From Microvirga sp. 17 mud 1-3 (GTDB lineage Bacteria > Pseudomonadota > Alphaproteobacteria > Rhizobiales > Beijerinckiaceae): a DNA stretch of 64,000 bases. This document shows, piece after piece, positions 1 through 7,905 of this stretch. Location of the stretch: contig NZ_CP029481.1 in the NCBI RefSeq assembly GCF_003151255.1, positions 1,550,001 through 1,614,000 on the forward strand, read 5' to 3'. Both the position numbers and the translations under genes were made by a program. Each line of letters opens with the position of its first letter. Within the stretch, counting starts at the first letter, position 1. Under the pieces are notes generated by a model. That model was not told the origin of the DNA. It saw only the letters and a program-made list of their open reading frames with translations, and did not search any database.

Positions 1-570
1 GACGGTGTTGCTCTCCACGTCCTCGTCCCAGCCATAGAGGCGGTCGGCAAGCTGGTCCTTCGACAGTACCGTGCCCGGATGGCTCATCAGTGCCTCCAGG
101 ATGGAGAACTCGCGCCGGGACAGGGCGGCGGGCCGGCCATCCACCTCGACGGTGCGGCGGCCGGGATCGAGCACAATGTCGTTCCAGGTCAGGACCGGCG
201 ATGCGCGTCCGGCGGCGCGACGGGAAATGGCCCGCAGACGGGCCGCCACCTCGTCGAGGTCGAAAGGCTTGCCGAGATAATCGTCCGCGCCGCTGTCGAG
301 ACCATCGATGCGGTCTGCAACCGTGTCCTTGGCGGTCAGCAGCAGGACGGGCGTTGCGTCCTGGCGCCGGCGCAGTTCCCGCAGGATGTCGAGCCCGGAA
401 CCGTCGGGCAGCATCAGGTCGAGCACGACGGCGTCGAACGCCGTCGTGGCCAGAGCCGCCCTGGCATCACCGCAGGATGCAACAGCATCGGCCGTGAATC
501 CGTGCAGCCCGAGACCGATTTTCAGGCCGTCGAGCAGCATCGCGTCATCTTCAACCACGAGAATTCGCAT
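1..570 (-). CDS. OmpR/PhoB-family response regulator (QseB/PmrA-like), partial
   Basis: This is the N-terminal 190 residues of a two-component response regulator; the C-terminus lies beyond the left edge. The receiver domain (about 1-115) begins MRILVVEDDA, with the phosphoacceptor Asp51 in VLDLMLPDGSG and Lys101 in LGKPF. The winged-helix DNA-binding domain begins near residue 125 (LSRREFSILEAL) and is cut before its end. The layout resembles the QseB/PmrA/TctD branch of OmpR-type regulators. The start is the ATG reading leftward from 570, preceded by GAGGTG. It is divergent from dsbD, and the shared upstream region holds a tandem CTTAAG box, so autoregulation and control of dsbD are both plausible. 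The partner kinase is not visible. Confidence 0.93.
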   Translation of the reverse strand, partial: MRILVVEDDAMLLDGLKIGLGLHGFTADAVASCGDARAALATTAFDAVVLDLMLPDGSGLDILRELRRRQDATPVLLLTAKDTVADRIDGLDSGADDYLGKPFDLDEVAARLRAISRRAAGRASPVLTWNDIVLDPGRRTVEVDGRPAALSRREFSILEALMSHPGTVLSKDQLADRLYGWDEDVESNTV

Positions 571-603
571 CAAGCACCTCTGCGGGCTCAGTGGCCCGCT
601 AGC

Positions 604-620
604 CTTAAGGCTGCCTTAAG
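604..620. promoter_or_regulatory. Tandem CTTAAG-N5-CTTAAG box (OmpR-family operator)
   Basis: Two CTTAAG hexamers at 604-609 and 615-620 are separated by exactly five bases, giving an 11-bp period. This matches the PmrA/QseB-type box (TTAA-containing half-sites spaced N5). CTTAAG is palindromic, so the box reads the same both ways and could serve both the regulator (start 570) and dsbD (start 665). The core also reads TTAA-N7-TTAA, which overlaps the CtrA consensus, so CtrA is the main alternative. Confidence 0.6.
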
Positions 621-664
621 GTTGGCCGGGAGTTTGGGGACATCGCCCGATTGCGAGGATTCGC

Positions 665-2506
665 TTGTCCCATAATCTTATCCGAATTGTGTTCGCGCTT
701 GCGGCATGGATTGTCGGCTCGGCCGGAGTGGAGGCTCAGTCCAGGATCCCACGCGCCGACGAGGTTTTCCGGCTCAGTACCTCAAAGAGCCCCGATGGAG
801 GTGTCTCCTTCGAATGGGAAATCGCTCCAGAAACCTATCTTTATCGCAACAAAGTAGCGGTTTCGGTCGCCTCTGACGGTTCCCGGCCGATCCCGGTCGA
901 GACCAGCGCGGGCACGAATAAGGACGATCCCACTTTCGGCGAGACCGAGGTCTATTACGAGGCCGCCCGTGCGGTTGTTTCGGCGGGCGCCCTGGCGGCT
1001 GCAGGCTCGCCACAGACCATCCACGTCACCTACCAGGGCTGCGCGGAAAAGCTTGGGATCTGCTATCCGCCCGAGACGAAAGCGCTCGACCTTGCGGCGC
1101 TTCCCATTGCGCCCGGAGAGGAGGGCAAATCCGCCGCTGCGGTCTCATCCCCCAATGACGTGTCGGCGGATCTGTCGTTGCCGGCCGAGACACCAGCCCC
1201 GTCCACGATTGCCACGCCGACATCGGAGGCCGGCGCATGGATGGGCGGTAGCCTCGCATCAACCCTGGCGGCCTTCCTGGGTTTCGGCTTGCTGCTCACT
1301 TTCACGCCTTGCGTGCTGCCGATGATCCCGATTCTGTCCGGAATACTCGCCCGCAGCGGCGGGCGGCTCTCGGCGGGCCGGGGCTTCGCGCTCTCCACTG
1401 CCTATGTGCTGGCCATGGCGGCGGCCTACGCCCTGCTCGGCATTGCGGCCGCATGGTCCGGACAGAACCTGCAGGCAGCCCTTCAGGCGCCCTGGGCGCT
1501 CGGGGCCATGAGCGTTCTGTTCGTCATCCTTGCGCTGTCCATGTTCGGGCTGTTCGAGCTTCAGCTTCCGAGTTCCTGGACCGGCTTCATTTCAGGGAAA
1601 ACCTCCGGCATGGGCGGCTCGCTGTCTGGCGCAGCGGTTCTCGGCTTCACGTCCGCCCTGATCGTCGGCCCCTGTGTGACGCCGCCGCTCGCCGGGGCGC
1701 TGCTCTATGTGTCCCAGACCGGGGACGTGGCGCGCGGCGCTGCGGCCCTGTTCATGCTTGGCCTCGGCATGGGCCTGCCGCTGATTGCGTATGGCACCCT
1801 CGGCGCCAGGGCGCTGCCGAGATCGGGGCCGTGGCTGGTGCGCGTGAAGCAGGTCTTCGGCGTGGTCTTCCTCGGGATTGCGGTCGCGATGATCTCCCGC
1901 ATCGCACCGCCGCAGGTATCGCTCGCCCTCTGGGCACTGCTCGCCATCGGCGCAGGTGTGTTTCTGGGTGCCTTCGATGCACAGCCCGACGGGTCCCTGC
2001 GCCGGCTGGCGAAGACGGCCGGCATTGCGGCGGTTCTCTATGGCGGGACACTGGTCGTCGGCACCGCCGGCGGCGCAAGCGACCCGCTCCAGCCGCTCGC
2101 ATTCCTGGCGCGGGACGCCCAGCCTGCTGCAGCGACGGAGCTGGCGGCATCGCGCGTAACCACGCCCGCCCAGTTCGACGCGGCACTCCGCACGGCGCGG
2201 GCGCAGGGCAAACCGGTCCTCGTCGACTTCACGGCCGGGTGGTGCGTGACATGCCGGGAAATCGACCGCACGGTCTTTGCCAATCCGGTCGTACAGACAC
2301 GGCTCAAGGACGTTGCAGTCATCCGCGCGGACGTGACGGATTACAATGAAGGCAGCCGTGCGCTGATGCAGCGCTTCGAGGTGGTCGGACCTCCGACCAT
2401 GTTCTTCCTCAGCCCCAAGGATGGCCGGGAAATTCCAAGAACGCGTCTGATCGGCGCCGTCGACGTCAACCTCTTCCTCGACACGATCAACCTCGCAGGC
2501 CTCTAG
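665..2506 (+). CDS. dsbD: Thiol:disulfide interchange protein DsbD
   Basis: DsbD moves electrons from cytoplasmic thioredoxin across the inner membrane to periplasmic thiol proteins. All three modules are present in 613 residues. A signal peptide precedes an N-terminal DsbD-alpha domain with Cys126 and Cys133 in the typical YQGC...ICYPPE context. A polytopic domain (about 190-460) carries the buried redox cysteines Cys216 (TPCVLP) and Cys337 (GPCVTP). A C-terminal thioredoxin domain has Cys527-V-T-Cys530. The start is TTG, chosen because GAGGA lies five bases upstream and a signal peptide follows at once. The gene begins a same-strand run through a DsbA-like protein, an L,D-transpeptidase and TsdA, all cysteine-dependent exported proteins. 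Confidence 0.95.
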   Translation: MSHNLIRIVFALAAWIVGSAGVEAQSRIPRADEVFRLSTSKSPDGGVSFEWEIAPETYLYRNKVAVSVASDGSRPIPVETSAGTNKDDPTFGETEVYYEAARAVVSAGALAAAGSPQTIHVTYQGCAEKLGICYPPETKALDLAALPIAPGEEGKSAAAVSSPNDVSADLSLPAETPAPSTIATPTSEAGAWMGGSLASTLAAFLGFGLLLTFTPCVLPMIPILSGILARSGGRLSAGRGFALSTAYVLAMAAAYALLGIAAAWSGQNLQAALQAPWALGAMSVLFVILALSMFGLFELQLPSSWTGFISGKTSGMGGSLSGAAVLGFTSALIVGPCVTPPLAGALLYVSQTGDVARGAAALFMLGLGMGLPLIAYGTLGARALPRSGPWLVRVKQVFGVVFLGIAVAMISRIAPPQVSLALWALLAIGAGVFLGAFDAQPDGSLRRLAKTAGIAAVLYGGTLVVGTAGGASDPLQPLAFLARDAQPAAATELAASRVTTPAQFDAALRTARAQGKPVLVDFTAGWCVTCREIDRTVFANPVVQTRLKDVAVIRADVTDYNEGSRALMQRFEVVGPPTMFFLSPKDGREIPRTRLIGAVDVNLFLDTINLAGL

Positions 2507-2541
2507 GCTGAACCTTCCCTTTCCAACCCTCGGTGTTATCC

Positions 2542-3171
2542 ATGGCTCATTTCATCAAGACCCTGTTTGCCGCGCTGTTGATGGCGGTGGCTCTCGTGCC
2601 CCTGTCGGCGCCAGCCCAGGCTCAGGCCAAGGCCATTTCGGAGGAAGCGATTCTGAACGATCCAGAGGCGCCCGTGGGCGGCAATCTCACAGGCGACATC
2701 ACGATCGTGGCGTTCCTCGACTACAACTGTCCGTACTGCAAGCGATCGGCGCCGGACCTGGAGAAACTGGTCAAAGCCGATGGCAAGATCAGGCTCGTCT
2801 ACAAGGATTGGCCCGTCCTTACGCCAGCCTCCTTCCACGGCGCCCAGCTCGCACTCGCGGCCAAATACCAGGGCAAGTACGAACTGGCCCACCATGCCCT
2901 GATGAGCCTTCCGGGCCGCAGGAACGACAAGGACAAGATGACCGAAGCCATCCAAGCCGCGGGCATCGACATGGAGCGTCTGGCCCAGGACCTGAAGCAG
3001 CATGGTGCTGAGATCCAGTCGCTCCTCCAGCGCAACCTCGATCAGGCAGAAGCCCTTGGGCTGACGGGCACGCCGGCCTACCTGATCGGCCCGTTCAAGG
3101 CCGCCGGAGCGCTCAACTACGAGCAGTTTCAGCAGGCGGTGGCCCAGGCCCGCGCCCAGGGGCGGCAATAA
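2542..3171 (+). CDS. DsbA-family periplasmic thiol-disulfide oxidoreductase
   Basis: This is an exported thioredoxin-fold protein of 209 residues. A signal peptide ends near the AQAQA segment (about residues 25-30), followed by a short lead-in and the catalytic Cys63-P-Y-Cys66 in FLDYNCPYCKRS. A GTPAYLIG motif near residue 175 supplies the cis-proline loop. The short N-terminus lacks the long helical trimerisation segment of some ScsC/BcfH relatives, so a monomer is likely (inference). An in-frame GTG nine bases upstream is possible; ATG is preferred because it begins directly before the signal peptide. It lies 35 bases after dsbD, its probable electron donor, so it may act as a reductase/isomerase rather than an oxidase. 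Confidence 0.9.
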   Translation: MAHFIKTLFAALLMAVALVPLSAPAQAQAKAISEEAILNDPEAPVGGNLTGDITIVAFLDYNCPYCKRSAPDLEKLVKADGKIRLVYKDWPVLTPASFHGAQLALAAKYQGKYELAHHALMSLPGRRNDKDKMTEAIQAAGIDMERLAQDLKQHGAEIQSLLQRNLDQAEALGLTGTPAYLIGPFKAAGALNYEQFQQAVAQARAQGRQ

Positions 3172-3222
3172 CCGGCCTTCGCTTCGCGTCCGATCCTTAT
3201 CTCACTCCGCTACGGAGCTTGC

Positions 3223-3891
3223 ATGACCATTCTCACTCGGCATACCGGCCTTCTCCGCGCTTTCCTCCTGCTTCTGCCGGTCGTTCTGGCCGGCTGCAAC
3301 ACGACGGCGCCACCACAAGCCGTGGCCGCTGCGGCGCCAGCGGTCGATCCCCTGACTGCCCGGCGCTATGCGGCAATCCATGACGAGAAGCATCAGGTTC
3401 CGGGCGTCGACCCGTCAGCCCTCAAGCCGCGCAACGTGCGTCAGCTCGTGGATTATCCCACCAAGGAGAAGCCCGGCACCGTCGTGATCGATACGAATGC
3501 CCGTTTCATCTACCTCGTGCAGGAGGGCGGCAAGGCACTGCGCTACGGGGTCGGGGTCGGCAAGGAGGGGCTGGAGTTCAAAGGGTCGGCGAATGTGCAA
3601 CGCAAGGCCCAATGGCCGCGCTGGACTCCGACGCCCGACATGATCCGGCGCGAGCCCGGACGCTACAAGCGCTGGACCGGCGGGATGGAGGGCGGTACCG
3701 CCAACCCCCTCGGCGCCCGCGCCCTGTACCTGTTCAAGGATGGAAAGGACACGCTCTACCGCATCCATGGTACCAATGAGCCGGATACCATCGGCGAGGC
3801 GGTGTCCTCGGGTTGCATCCGCATGATGAACCAGGACGTGATCGACCTTTACGGCCGCGTCCCCCTCGGCAGCAAGGTGATTGTCCTGTAA
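3223..3891 (+). CDS. L,D-transpeptidase (YkuD domain) lipoprotein
   Basis: This is a peptidoglycan-remodelling enzyme of 222 residues. The N-terminus is a lipoprotein signal with lipobox LAGC around residues 22-25, so it is probably membrane-anchored in the periplasm. The YkuD domain (about residues 80-222) holds the catalytic pair His182 (IHGTNEP) and Cys198 (SSGCIRM). Enzymes of this family form 3-3 crosslinks or attach proteins to peptidoglycan through the catalytic cysteine. That cysteine must be reduced, which fits its place 51 bases downstream of the DsbA-like gene and after dsbD. The length is typical for a single-domain ErfK/YbiS-like enzyme. Confidence 0.93.
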   Translation: MTILTRHTGLLRAFLLLLPVVLAGCNTTAPPQAVAAAAPAVDPLTARRYAAIHDEKHQVPGVDPSALKPRNVRQLVDYPTKEKPGTVVIDTNARFIYLVQEGGKALRYGVGVGKEGLEFKGSANVQRKAQWPRWTPTPDMIRREPGRYKRWTGGMEGGTANPLGARALYLFKDGKDTLYRIHGTNEPDTIGEAVSSGCIRMMNQDVIDLYGRVPLGSKVIVL

Positions 3892-4010
3892 AGATTATTC
3901 ATTCCGCTGCGGAAGAGGCGGGACTCGTCGCCCTTTTCGAGCCTTCGGGTCCGCGTCCATTCCGGTTCGGTCAAACATAAGCGTCGCCAGTCATTGCCAA
4001 GGATATGCCC

Positions 4011-5156
4011 ATGGATTGGAGAATTTTCATCGGCTACAGCCTCGCCGGCGTGGCGGCGCTGGCTTATGCCGGCTTGACCAGCGGCCCCGAGCATCGCCCG
4101 CAACCACCGGCGACGAGCGGGGCGGGCGCCCGGGTGGTCGAGAGCGCGGCGGCGCCAGTTGCGCCATCAGCGGCGCCAGCCCAAGCCAACAAGGCGCCAG
4201 AGAGCGCCAGCGCAGCCCCCGCTGGAGCAGCCAGCCCTTCCGGAGATGGGTGGAGCGTTCCCAATGTCGACGACCTCCCCAACGATGCATGGGGCAGGGC
4301 GGTGCGCTTCGGCCGGGATCTCACGGCCGCCACCTATGCCCATATCGGCCCGGAAGTGGCCGACACCTCCAAACGCTATGCGGGCAATAACCTCTCCTGC
4401 CAGAACTGCCATCTGGATGCAGGCACCAAGAAATTCGGCCTGCCCTTCGTGGGCGTGTTTGGCGATTTCCCGCAGTATCGCCCGCGGGAAGGGGGCGTCG
4501 GAACCATCGAGGATCGGGTCAACGGCTGCATGACGCGCAGTATGAACGGCAAGCCCTTGCCTCTGGACTCCGCCGAGATGACTGCGTTCGTCGCCTATAT
4601 CAAGTTCGTGTCGACCGGACGTCCTATCGGCGCCAAGACCGACGGGCGCGGGTCGGGCAGCATCCCGGAACTGACGCGGCCCGCCAATGTGGAGCACGGC
4701 AAGGCTGTCTACGCCGAGAACTGCGCCGCCTGCCATCAGGAGAACGGGCAGGGGGTCCGCAGAGGGGTCGTGGGCGATGCCAAGGGTTATGAGTTCCCAC
4801 CCCTATGGGGACCGGACAGCTTCAATAACGGCGCCGGCATGGCCCGCCTGATCGCGGCCGCAAACTTCATCCACAGCAACATGCCGCTCGGCGCGAGCCT
4901 TGAAGCGCCGGTGCTCTCGCCGGAGGATGCCTGGGACGTCGCCGCCTATGTCCAATCCCATGCCCGCCCGGAAAAGGCCGGTCTGGAGAACGACTTCCCG
5001 GTGCGGTCGCAGAAGCCGCCGGATGCGAGCTACCCGCCTTTCGCCGACGGTTTCAGCCAGGAACAGCATAAGCTGGGTCCCTTCCAGCCTATCCGCGAGA
5101 AGCTGAAAGAGCTGAAGGCGTCGGAGACCGAGAAGGCGACATCCACCACGAATTGA
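4011..5156 (+). CDS. tsdA: Dihaem c-type cytochrome, TsdA-like thiosulfate dehydrogenase
   Basis: This 381-residue exported or membrane-anchored cytochrome resembles TsdA, which joins two thiosulfates to tetrathionate and passes electrons to the respiratory chain. A signal or anchor helix (residues 5-22) is followed by an Ala/Pro-rich linker to about residue 80. Two haem sites follow: Cys130-QN-Cys133-His134 and Cys238-AA-Cys241-His242. Between them lies the NGCMTRSMNGKPLP block typical of TsdA; its Cys173 is probably the unusual axial cysteine ligand of haem 1 (from knowledge of the family, not shown here). ATG at 4011 is chosen over 4005 because AAGGA sits seven bases before it. It ends the dsbD gene run and is followed by a terminator. 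Confidence 0.82.
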   Translation: MDWRIFIGYSLAGVAALAYAGLTSGPEHRPQPPATSGAGARVVESAAAPVAPSAAPAQANKAPESASAAPAGAASPSGDGWSVPNVDDLPNDAWGRAVRFGRDLTAATYAHIGPEVADTSKRYAGNNLSCQNCHLDAGTKKFGLPFVGVFGDFPQYRPREGGVGTIEDRVNGCMTRSMNGKPLPLDSAEMTAFVAYIKFVSTGRPIGAKTDGRGSGSIPELTRPANVEHGKAVYAENCAACHQENGQGVRRGVVGDAKGYEFPPLWGPDSFNNGAGMARLIAAANFIHSNMPLGASLEAPVLSPEDAWDVAAYVQSHARPEKAGLENDFPVRSQKPPDASYPPFADGFSQEQHKLGPFQPIREKLKELKASETEKATSTTN

Positions 5157-5182
5157 ACCTTGCGATTACGAGCGCCTGAATG

Positions 5183-5220
5183 GAGCCGCTGACCTTTGGG
5201 AAGCGGCTCTCTTTCCTGTT
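5183..5220 (+). terminator. Rho-independent terminator after tsdA
   Basis: GAGCCGCT (5183-5190) pairs perfectly with AGCGGCTC (5202-5209) across an 11-base loop. The tract TCTTTCCTGTT follows. It lies 27 bases after the tsdA stop, consistent with the end of a dsbD-tsdA transcription unit. Confidence 0.7.
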
Positions 5221-5334
5221 GGCACCGTCTTCTTCGAGCCCGGACCGGATCCCCTCCGCCGAAAAATGCTCTAAAGGAGAGGCCAGAACGTTTCATCGCG
5301 GACCGGAGGGTCAACTCCGGCGAGGATATTCCCC

Positions 5335-6243
5335 GTGGCTCTCTTCGCTCTCGGCACGTCATTCTGCATCGCGCTGGCCAGCCTGATCTCCGCCGAAGTG
5401 GTGAAGGCCGTCGGCGGGCCCATGGCACTATCGCGCTGGCGCATGCTGATCGGTTTTCTCATCCTGGCCCTGATCGCGACCGCCGTGGGCGGCTGGAGCA
5501 CCGTCTCGGCGCATCATTTTCCGCTGATCCTTCTCTCGAGCCTCGTGGCCATCGTCGTCGCGGACCCTGCACTGAATGCCGGTATCGCGCTGATCGGCGC
5601 GCGCCGAACCGGCCTGATCTTCTCGTTGAGCGCGCCGTTTGCGGCGGCGCTCGGGTTTCTGACACTCGGGGAGACCCTGCGTTGGAGTCAGCTGATCGGC
5701 TGCGCCCTCGTCGCCTGCGGAATTGCTGTGGCAGTGGGCTTCAGCCGTAGACCGGCATCCAGCCCGGATGCGAAACCCGACAGCTCCGTTCACGCGGAGG
5801 TTCGCCTGTCAGGCGCGGGAGTTCTCCTGGCCGTGCTTGCGGCCTTCGGTCAGGCGGTCGGGATCCTTACCATGCGGCCGGTGATGCTCGACAATCCGGA
5901 CCCGTTCGCCGTGATGGCTCTGCGGGGCCTCGTGGCCGTCGTCGTCCTCTGGGCCTACCACCTCGCATTCCCGGGAACCTGGAAGAACGGTATCGGCGTT
6001 CCTGACCGGAAGACCATGGCCCGGGTCGCGATTGGGGTCTTCATCGGCTACGTGGTTGGCATGTCGATGCTGATGATCGCTCTGACAGGAACGAGCGTGG
6101 CGGTCGCCTCGACCCTGTCCTCCATGGCGCCTGTCGCCATCCTGCCGATGCTGTGGCTGCGTACCGGGACCAGGCTTCCTTGGCAGGCCTGGTTCGGCGC
6201 CTTCGTGACGGTTCTCGGCACCGCAGTCCTTTTCCTGAAGTAG
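5335..6243 (+). CDS. DMT-superfamily transporter (EamA domains)
   Basis: This 302-residue inner-membrane protein has about ten hydrophobic segments in two repeats of five, the arrangement of drug/metabolite (EamA) transporters. The loop near residue 143-160 (FSRRPASSPDAKPDSS) separates the halves. A GTG start is chosen: GCGAGGA lies about nine bases upstream and the first helix begins immediately. The substrate cannot be read from the sequence. It follows the tsdA terminator by about 115 bases and converges with the GntR regulator, so it is probably a single-gene unit. Confidence 0.88.
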   Translation: MALFALGTSFCIALASLISAEVVKAVGGPMALSRWRMLIGFLILALIATAVGGWSTVSAHHFPLILLSSLVAIVVADPALNAGIALIGARRTGLIFSLSAPFAAALGFLTLGETLRWSQLIGCALVACGIAVAVGFSRRPASSPDAKPDSSVHAEVRLSGAGVLLAVLAAFGQAVGILTMRPVMLDNPDPFAVMALRGLVAVVVLWAYHLAFPGTWKNGIGVPDRKTMARVAIGVFIGYVVGMSMLMIALTGTSVAVASTLSSMAPVAILPMLWLRTGTRLPWQAWFGAFVTVLGTAVLFLK

Positions 6244-6261
6244 AGGCCGAGCGGGCCGCCG

Positions 6262-6972
6262 TCAGAGTGAACTGACCTCGTCTGCCAGATTGAACCTGAT
6301 CCGTTTCTGCTGAAGGCCCTTGTCGAGGGAGCGCTGGAGGACAAGGCCTGCGAAATAGACATGTTCGCGCATGAGATACTCGGCCCGTTCGCCGTCGCGT
6401 TCCGACAGAGCCTCGGCGATGCGGTGGTGATCGTCATGGGAGCGCTTGATGATCTCGTAATCCTCCCAGACGAAGATGCGGTCGGAGGCCAGCGGCACGT
6501 TATGGCACTGCCGCACGAAGTCCGTCACATAGCGATTGTCGGCGGCCTGGATGACGGTGTCGTGGAACTCGACATTCATCTGCCGGTAGGGGCCGAGATC
6601 GTCGGGATCGAGAAACCCTTTAGAGAGGATGCGGTCGCCTGTCTCGACGCATTCATCGAGCACCCGGAGAGCTTCTGGTGACATACCGCGCCTTGCGGCG
6701 AGTCCGCAGGCGAGGGCTTCCAGCCGTGCCCGGACGTCGAATGCCGCAAGCACATCGCTGAGCGAGAAGGCGCGGACCGTATAGCCGCGGTTAGGTTCGT
6801 AGATCAGGAGGCCCTCGTTCATGAGGGTCGCGAGTGCCTCGCGCAGCGGTGTACGCGAGACACCAAGGGATTCGGCCAAAGGGATCTGCTGCAGTCGCTC
6901 GCCCGGCGGAATCTCTCCCGAAAGGATGCGCTCCCGCAGAAGGTCGCCGATTTCCGTAGAGCTGTTCGCCAC
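6262..6972 (-). CDS. GntR-family transcriptional regulator (FCD domain)
   Basis: This 236-residue regulator has a winged helix at about residues 5-72 (LGVSRTPLREALATLMNEGLL) and a FadR C-terminal (FCD) ligand domain at about 80-220. The FCD metal-binding residues are visible as His in EFHDTV, in SHDDHHRI and in MREHV. The start is GTG at 6972 with GGGAGG five to six bases upstream; longer upstream reading gives only out-of-context sequence. It is divergent from the SDR/Liv operon, and two matching operator sites occupy the shared promoter region. It is therefore the likely local repressor, released by a carboxylate-type ligand or pathway intermediate (inference). Confidence 0.93.
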   Translation of the reverse strand: MANSSTEIGDLLRERILSGEIPPGERLQQIPLAESLGVSRTPLREALATLMNEGLLIYEPNRGYTVRAFSLSDVLAAFDVRARLEALACGLAARRGMSPEALRVLDECVETGDRILSKGFLDPDDLGPYRQMNVEFHDTVIQAADNRYVTDFVRQCHNVPLASDRIFVWEDYEIIKRSHDDHHRIAEALSERDGERAEYLMREHVYFAGLVLQRSLDKGLQQKRIRFNLADEVSSL

Positions 6973-7004
6973 ATTCGCCTCCCGAGAGGTCCAATTCGCT
7001 GAGG

Positions 7005-7016
7005 ATTGGATACAAT
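7005..7016. promoter_or_regulatory. GntR operator site 1
   Basis: ATTGGATACAAT is a near-palindrome (10 of 12 symmetric). It lies 33 bases upstream of the GntR start. It is repeated in inverted orientation at 7068-7078. The TTGTATACAA-like core fits operators of FCD-type GntR regulators. Confidence 0.6.
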
Positions 7017-7040
7017 CATTCGTAAAAGAGGGAAAGCGGA

Positions 7041-7078
7041 TTGACAAACTTGTCTTTCTCTTGCTCGATTGTATCCAA
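7041..7078 (+). promoter_or_regulatory. Candidate promoter with GntR operator site 2
   Basis: TTGACA at 7041-7046 is a consensus -35. The -10 is poor; TCGATT at 7065-7070 has 18-base spacing. The second operator, ATTGTATCCAA at 7068-7078, overlaps this -10 region and is the reverse complement of TTGGATACAAT in site 1. Binding here would block transcription of the SDR/Liv operon. Confidence 0.5.
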
Positions 7079-7110
7079 GAGATGGCTACAGACCGTCCGC
7101 GGAGGAAATT

Positions 7111-7878
7111 TTGACACGGCAGGCGCAACGAGTTGCGCTGGTGACCGGTGGAGCCGGAGGCATTGGTGCCGCGGTTTGCCGGACGCTGGCAGAGGATGGC
7201 CTCACCATTGCGGTCACGGACAAGGATCTCACCGTGGCGCAGGAGCTTGCGGAACGGCTGCCCGGCTCCGGGCATCGGGGCTTCGCCGTCGATGTGTCCG
7301 ACGAAGGCTCTGTGAGGCGCCTCTACGACGAGGTCGAGTTGTCCCTCGGCAAGGTCTCGGTTCTCGTCACCTGTGCGGGCGTTCTGCTGCTGCGATCTGA
7401 TGGATCTCGCAATGAAGTGGTCGAAACCTCTCTCGATGAGTGGGAGGTGACGCAGGCCGTCAATGCGCGCGGGACGTTCCTCTGCTGCCGGGAATATGCG
7501 CAGCGGATCGGCCCGGCCCCCATCGACGGACGGGTCGTCACGCTCTCGTCCGTCGCTGCGCAGCTTGGCGGATATCGCTCCAGTTCCTCCTATATTGCCA
7601 GCAAGGCCGCGATCCTCGGGCTGACCAAGGGACTTGCCCGGGAACTCGCCCCGAAGCGCGTAACCGTGAACTCGGTCGCTCCGGGCCTGATCGACGCGCC
7701 CATGCTGCGCCTGTCGCTCGATCCCGCCGACGACGAAAAGGCTGCATCCACCATTCCTCTCGGGCGCCTCGGCACGCCGGAGGATGTAGCGGGCGCGGTG
7801 CGCTTTCTCGTCTCGCCGGCAGCTTCGTACATCACGGGGGTCACCATCGACGTCAATGGCGGCTACCGGATGCAATAG
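7111..7878 (+). CDS. SDR-family NAD(P)-dependent oxidoreductase
   Basis: This 255-residue classical short-chain dehydrogenase opens with the cofactor motif TGGAGGIG near residue 14 and has the catalytic Tyr161-xxx-Lys165 (YIASK) after SSVAAQLGG. The usual NNAG is replaced by TCAG. The C-terminal YITGVTIDVNGG is standard for the family. The start is TTG at 7111, chosen because GGAGGA lies four bases upstream; the longer reading starts inside the operator. It is the first gene of the GntR-controlled operon, 27 bases before the transporter binding protein, and probably oxidises or reduces the imported substrate. Confidence 0.93.
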   Translation: MTRQAQRVALVTGGAGGIGAAVCRTLAEDGLTIAVTDKDLTVAQELAERLPGSGHRGFAVDVSDEGSVRRLYDEVELSLGKVSVLVTCAGVLLLRSDGSRNEVVETSLDEWEVTQAVNARGTFLCCREYAQRIGPAPIDGRVVTLSSVAAQLGGYRSSSSYIASKAAILGLTKGLARELAPKRVTVNSVAPGLIDAPMLRLSLDPADDEKAASTIPLGRLGTPEDVAGAVRFLVSPAASYITGVTIDVNGGYRMQ

Positions 7879-7905
7879 GCCTCAAGGCCGAAATGGGAGG
7901 AAACA

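Noticed and set aside
604..620. Calling the CTTAAG tandem a CtrA site
   Set aside because: TTAA-N7-TTAA fits the CtrA core, but the final base is G rather than the preferred C and an OmpR-family regulator is adjacent. Kept as an alternative, not the main call.
6973..7875. Long upstream extension of the GntR frame across the SDR gene
   Set aside because: The extension is antisense to a clear SDR; GTG at 6972 with GGGAGG gives a normal-length GntR protein.
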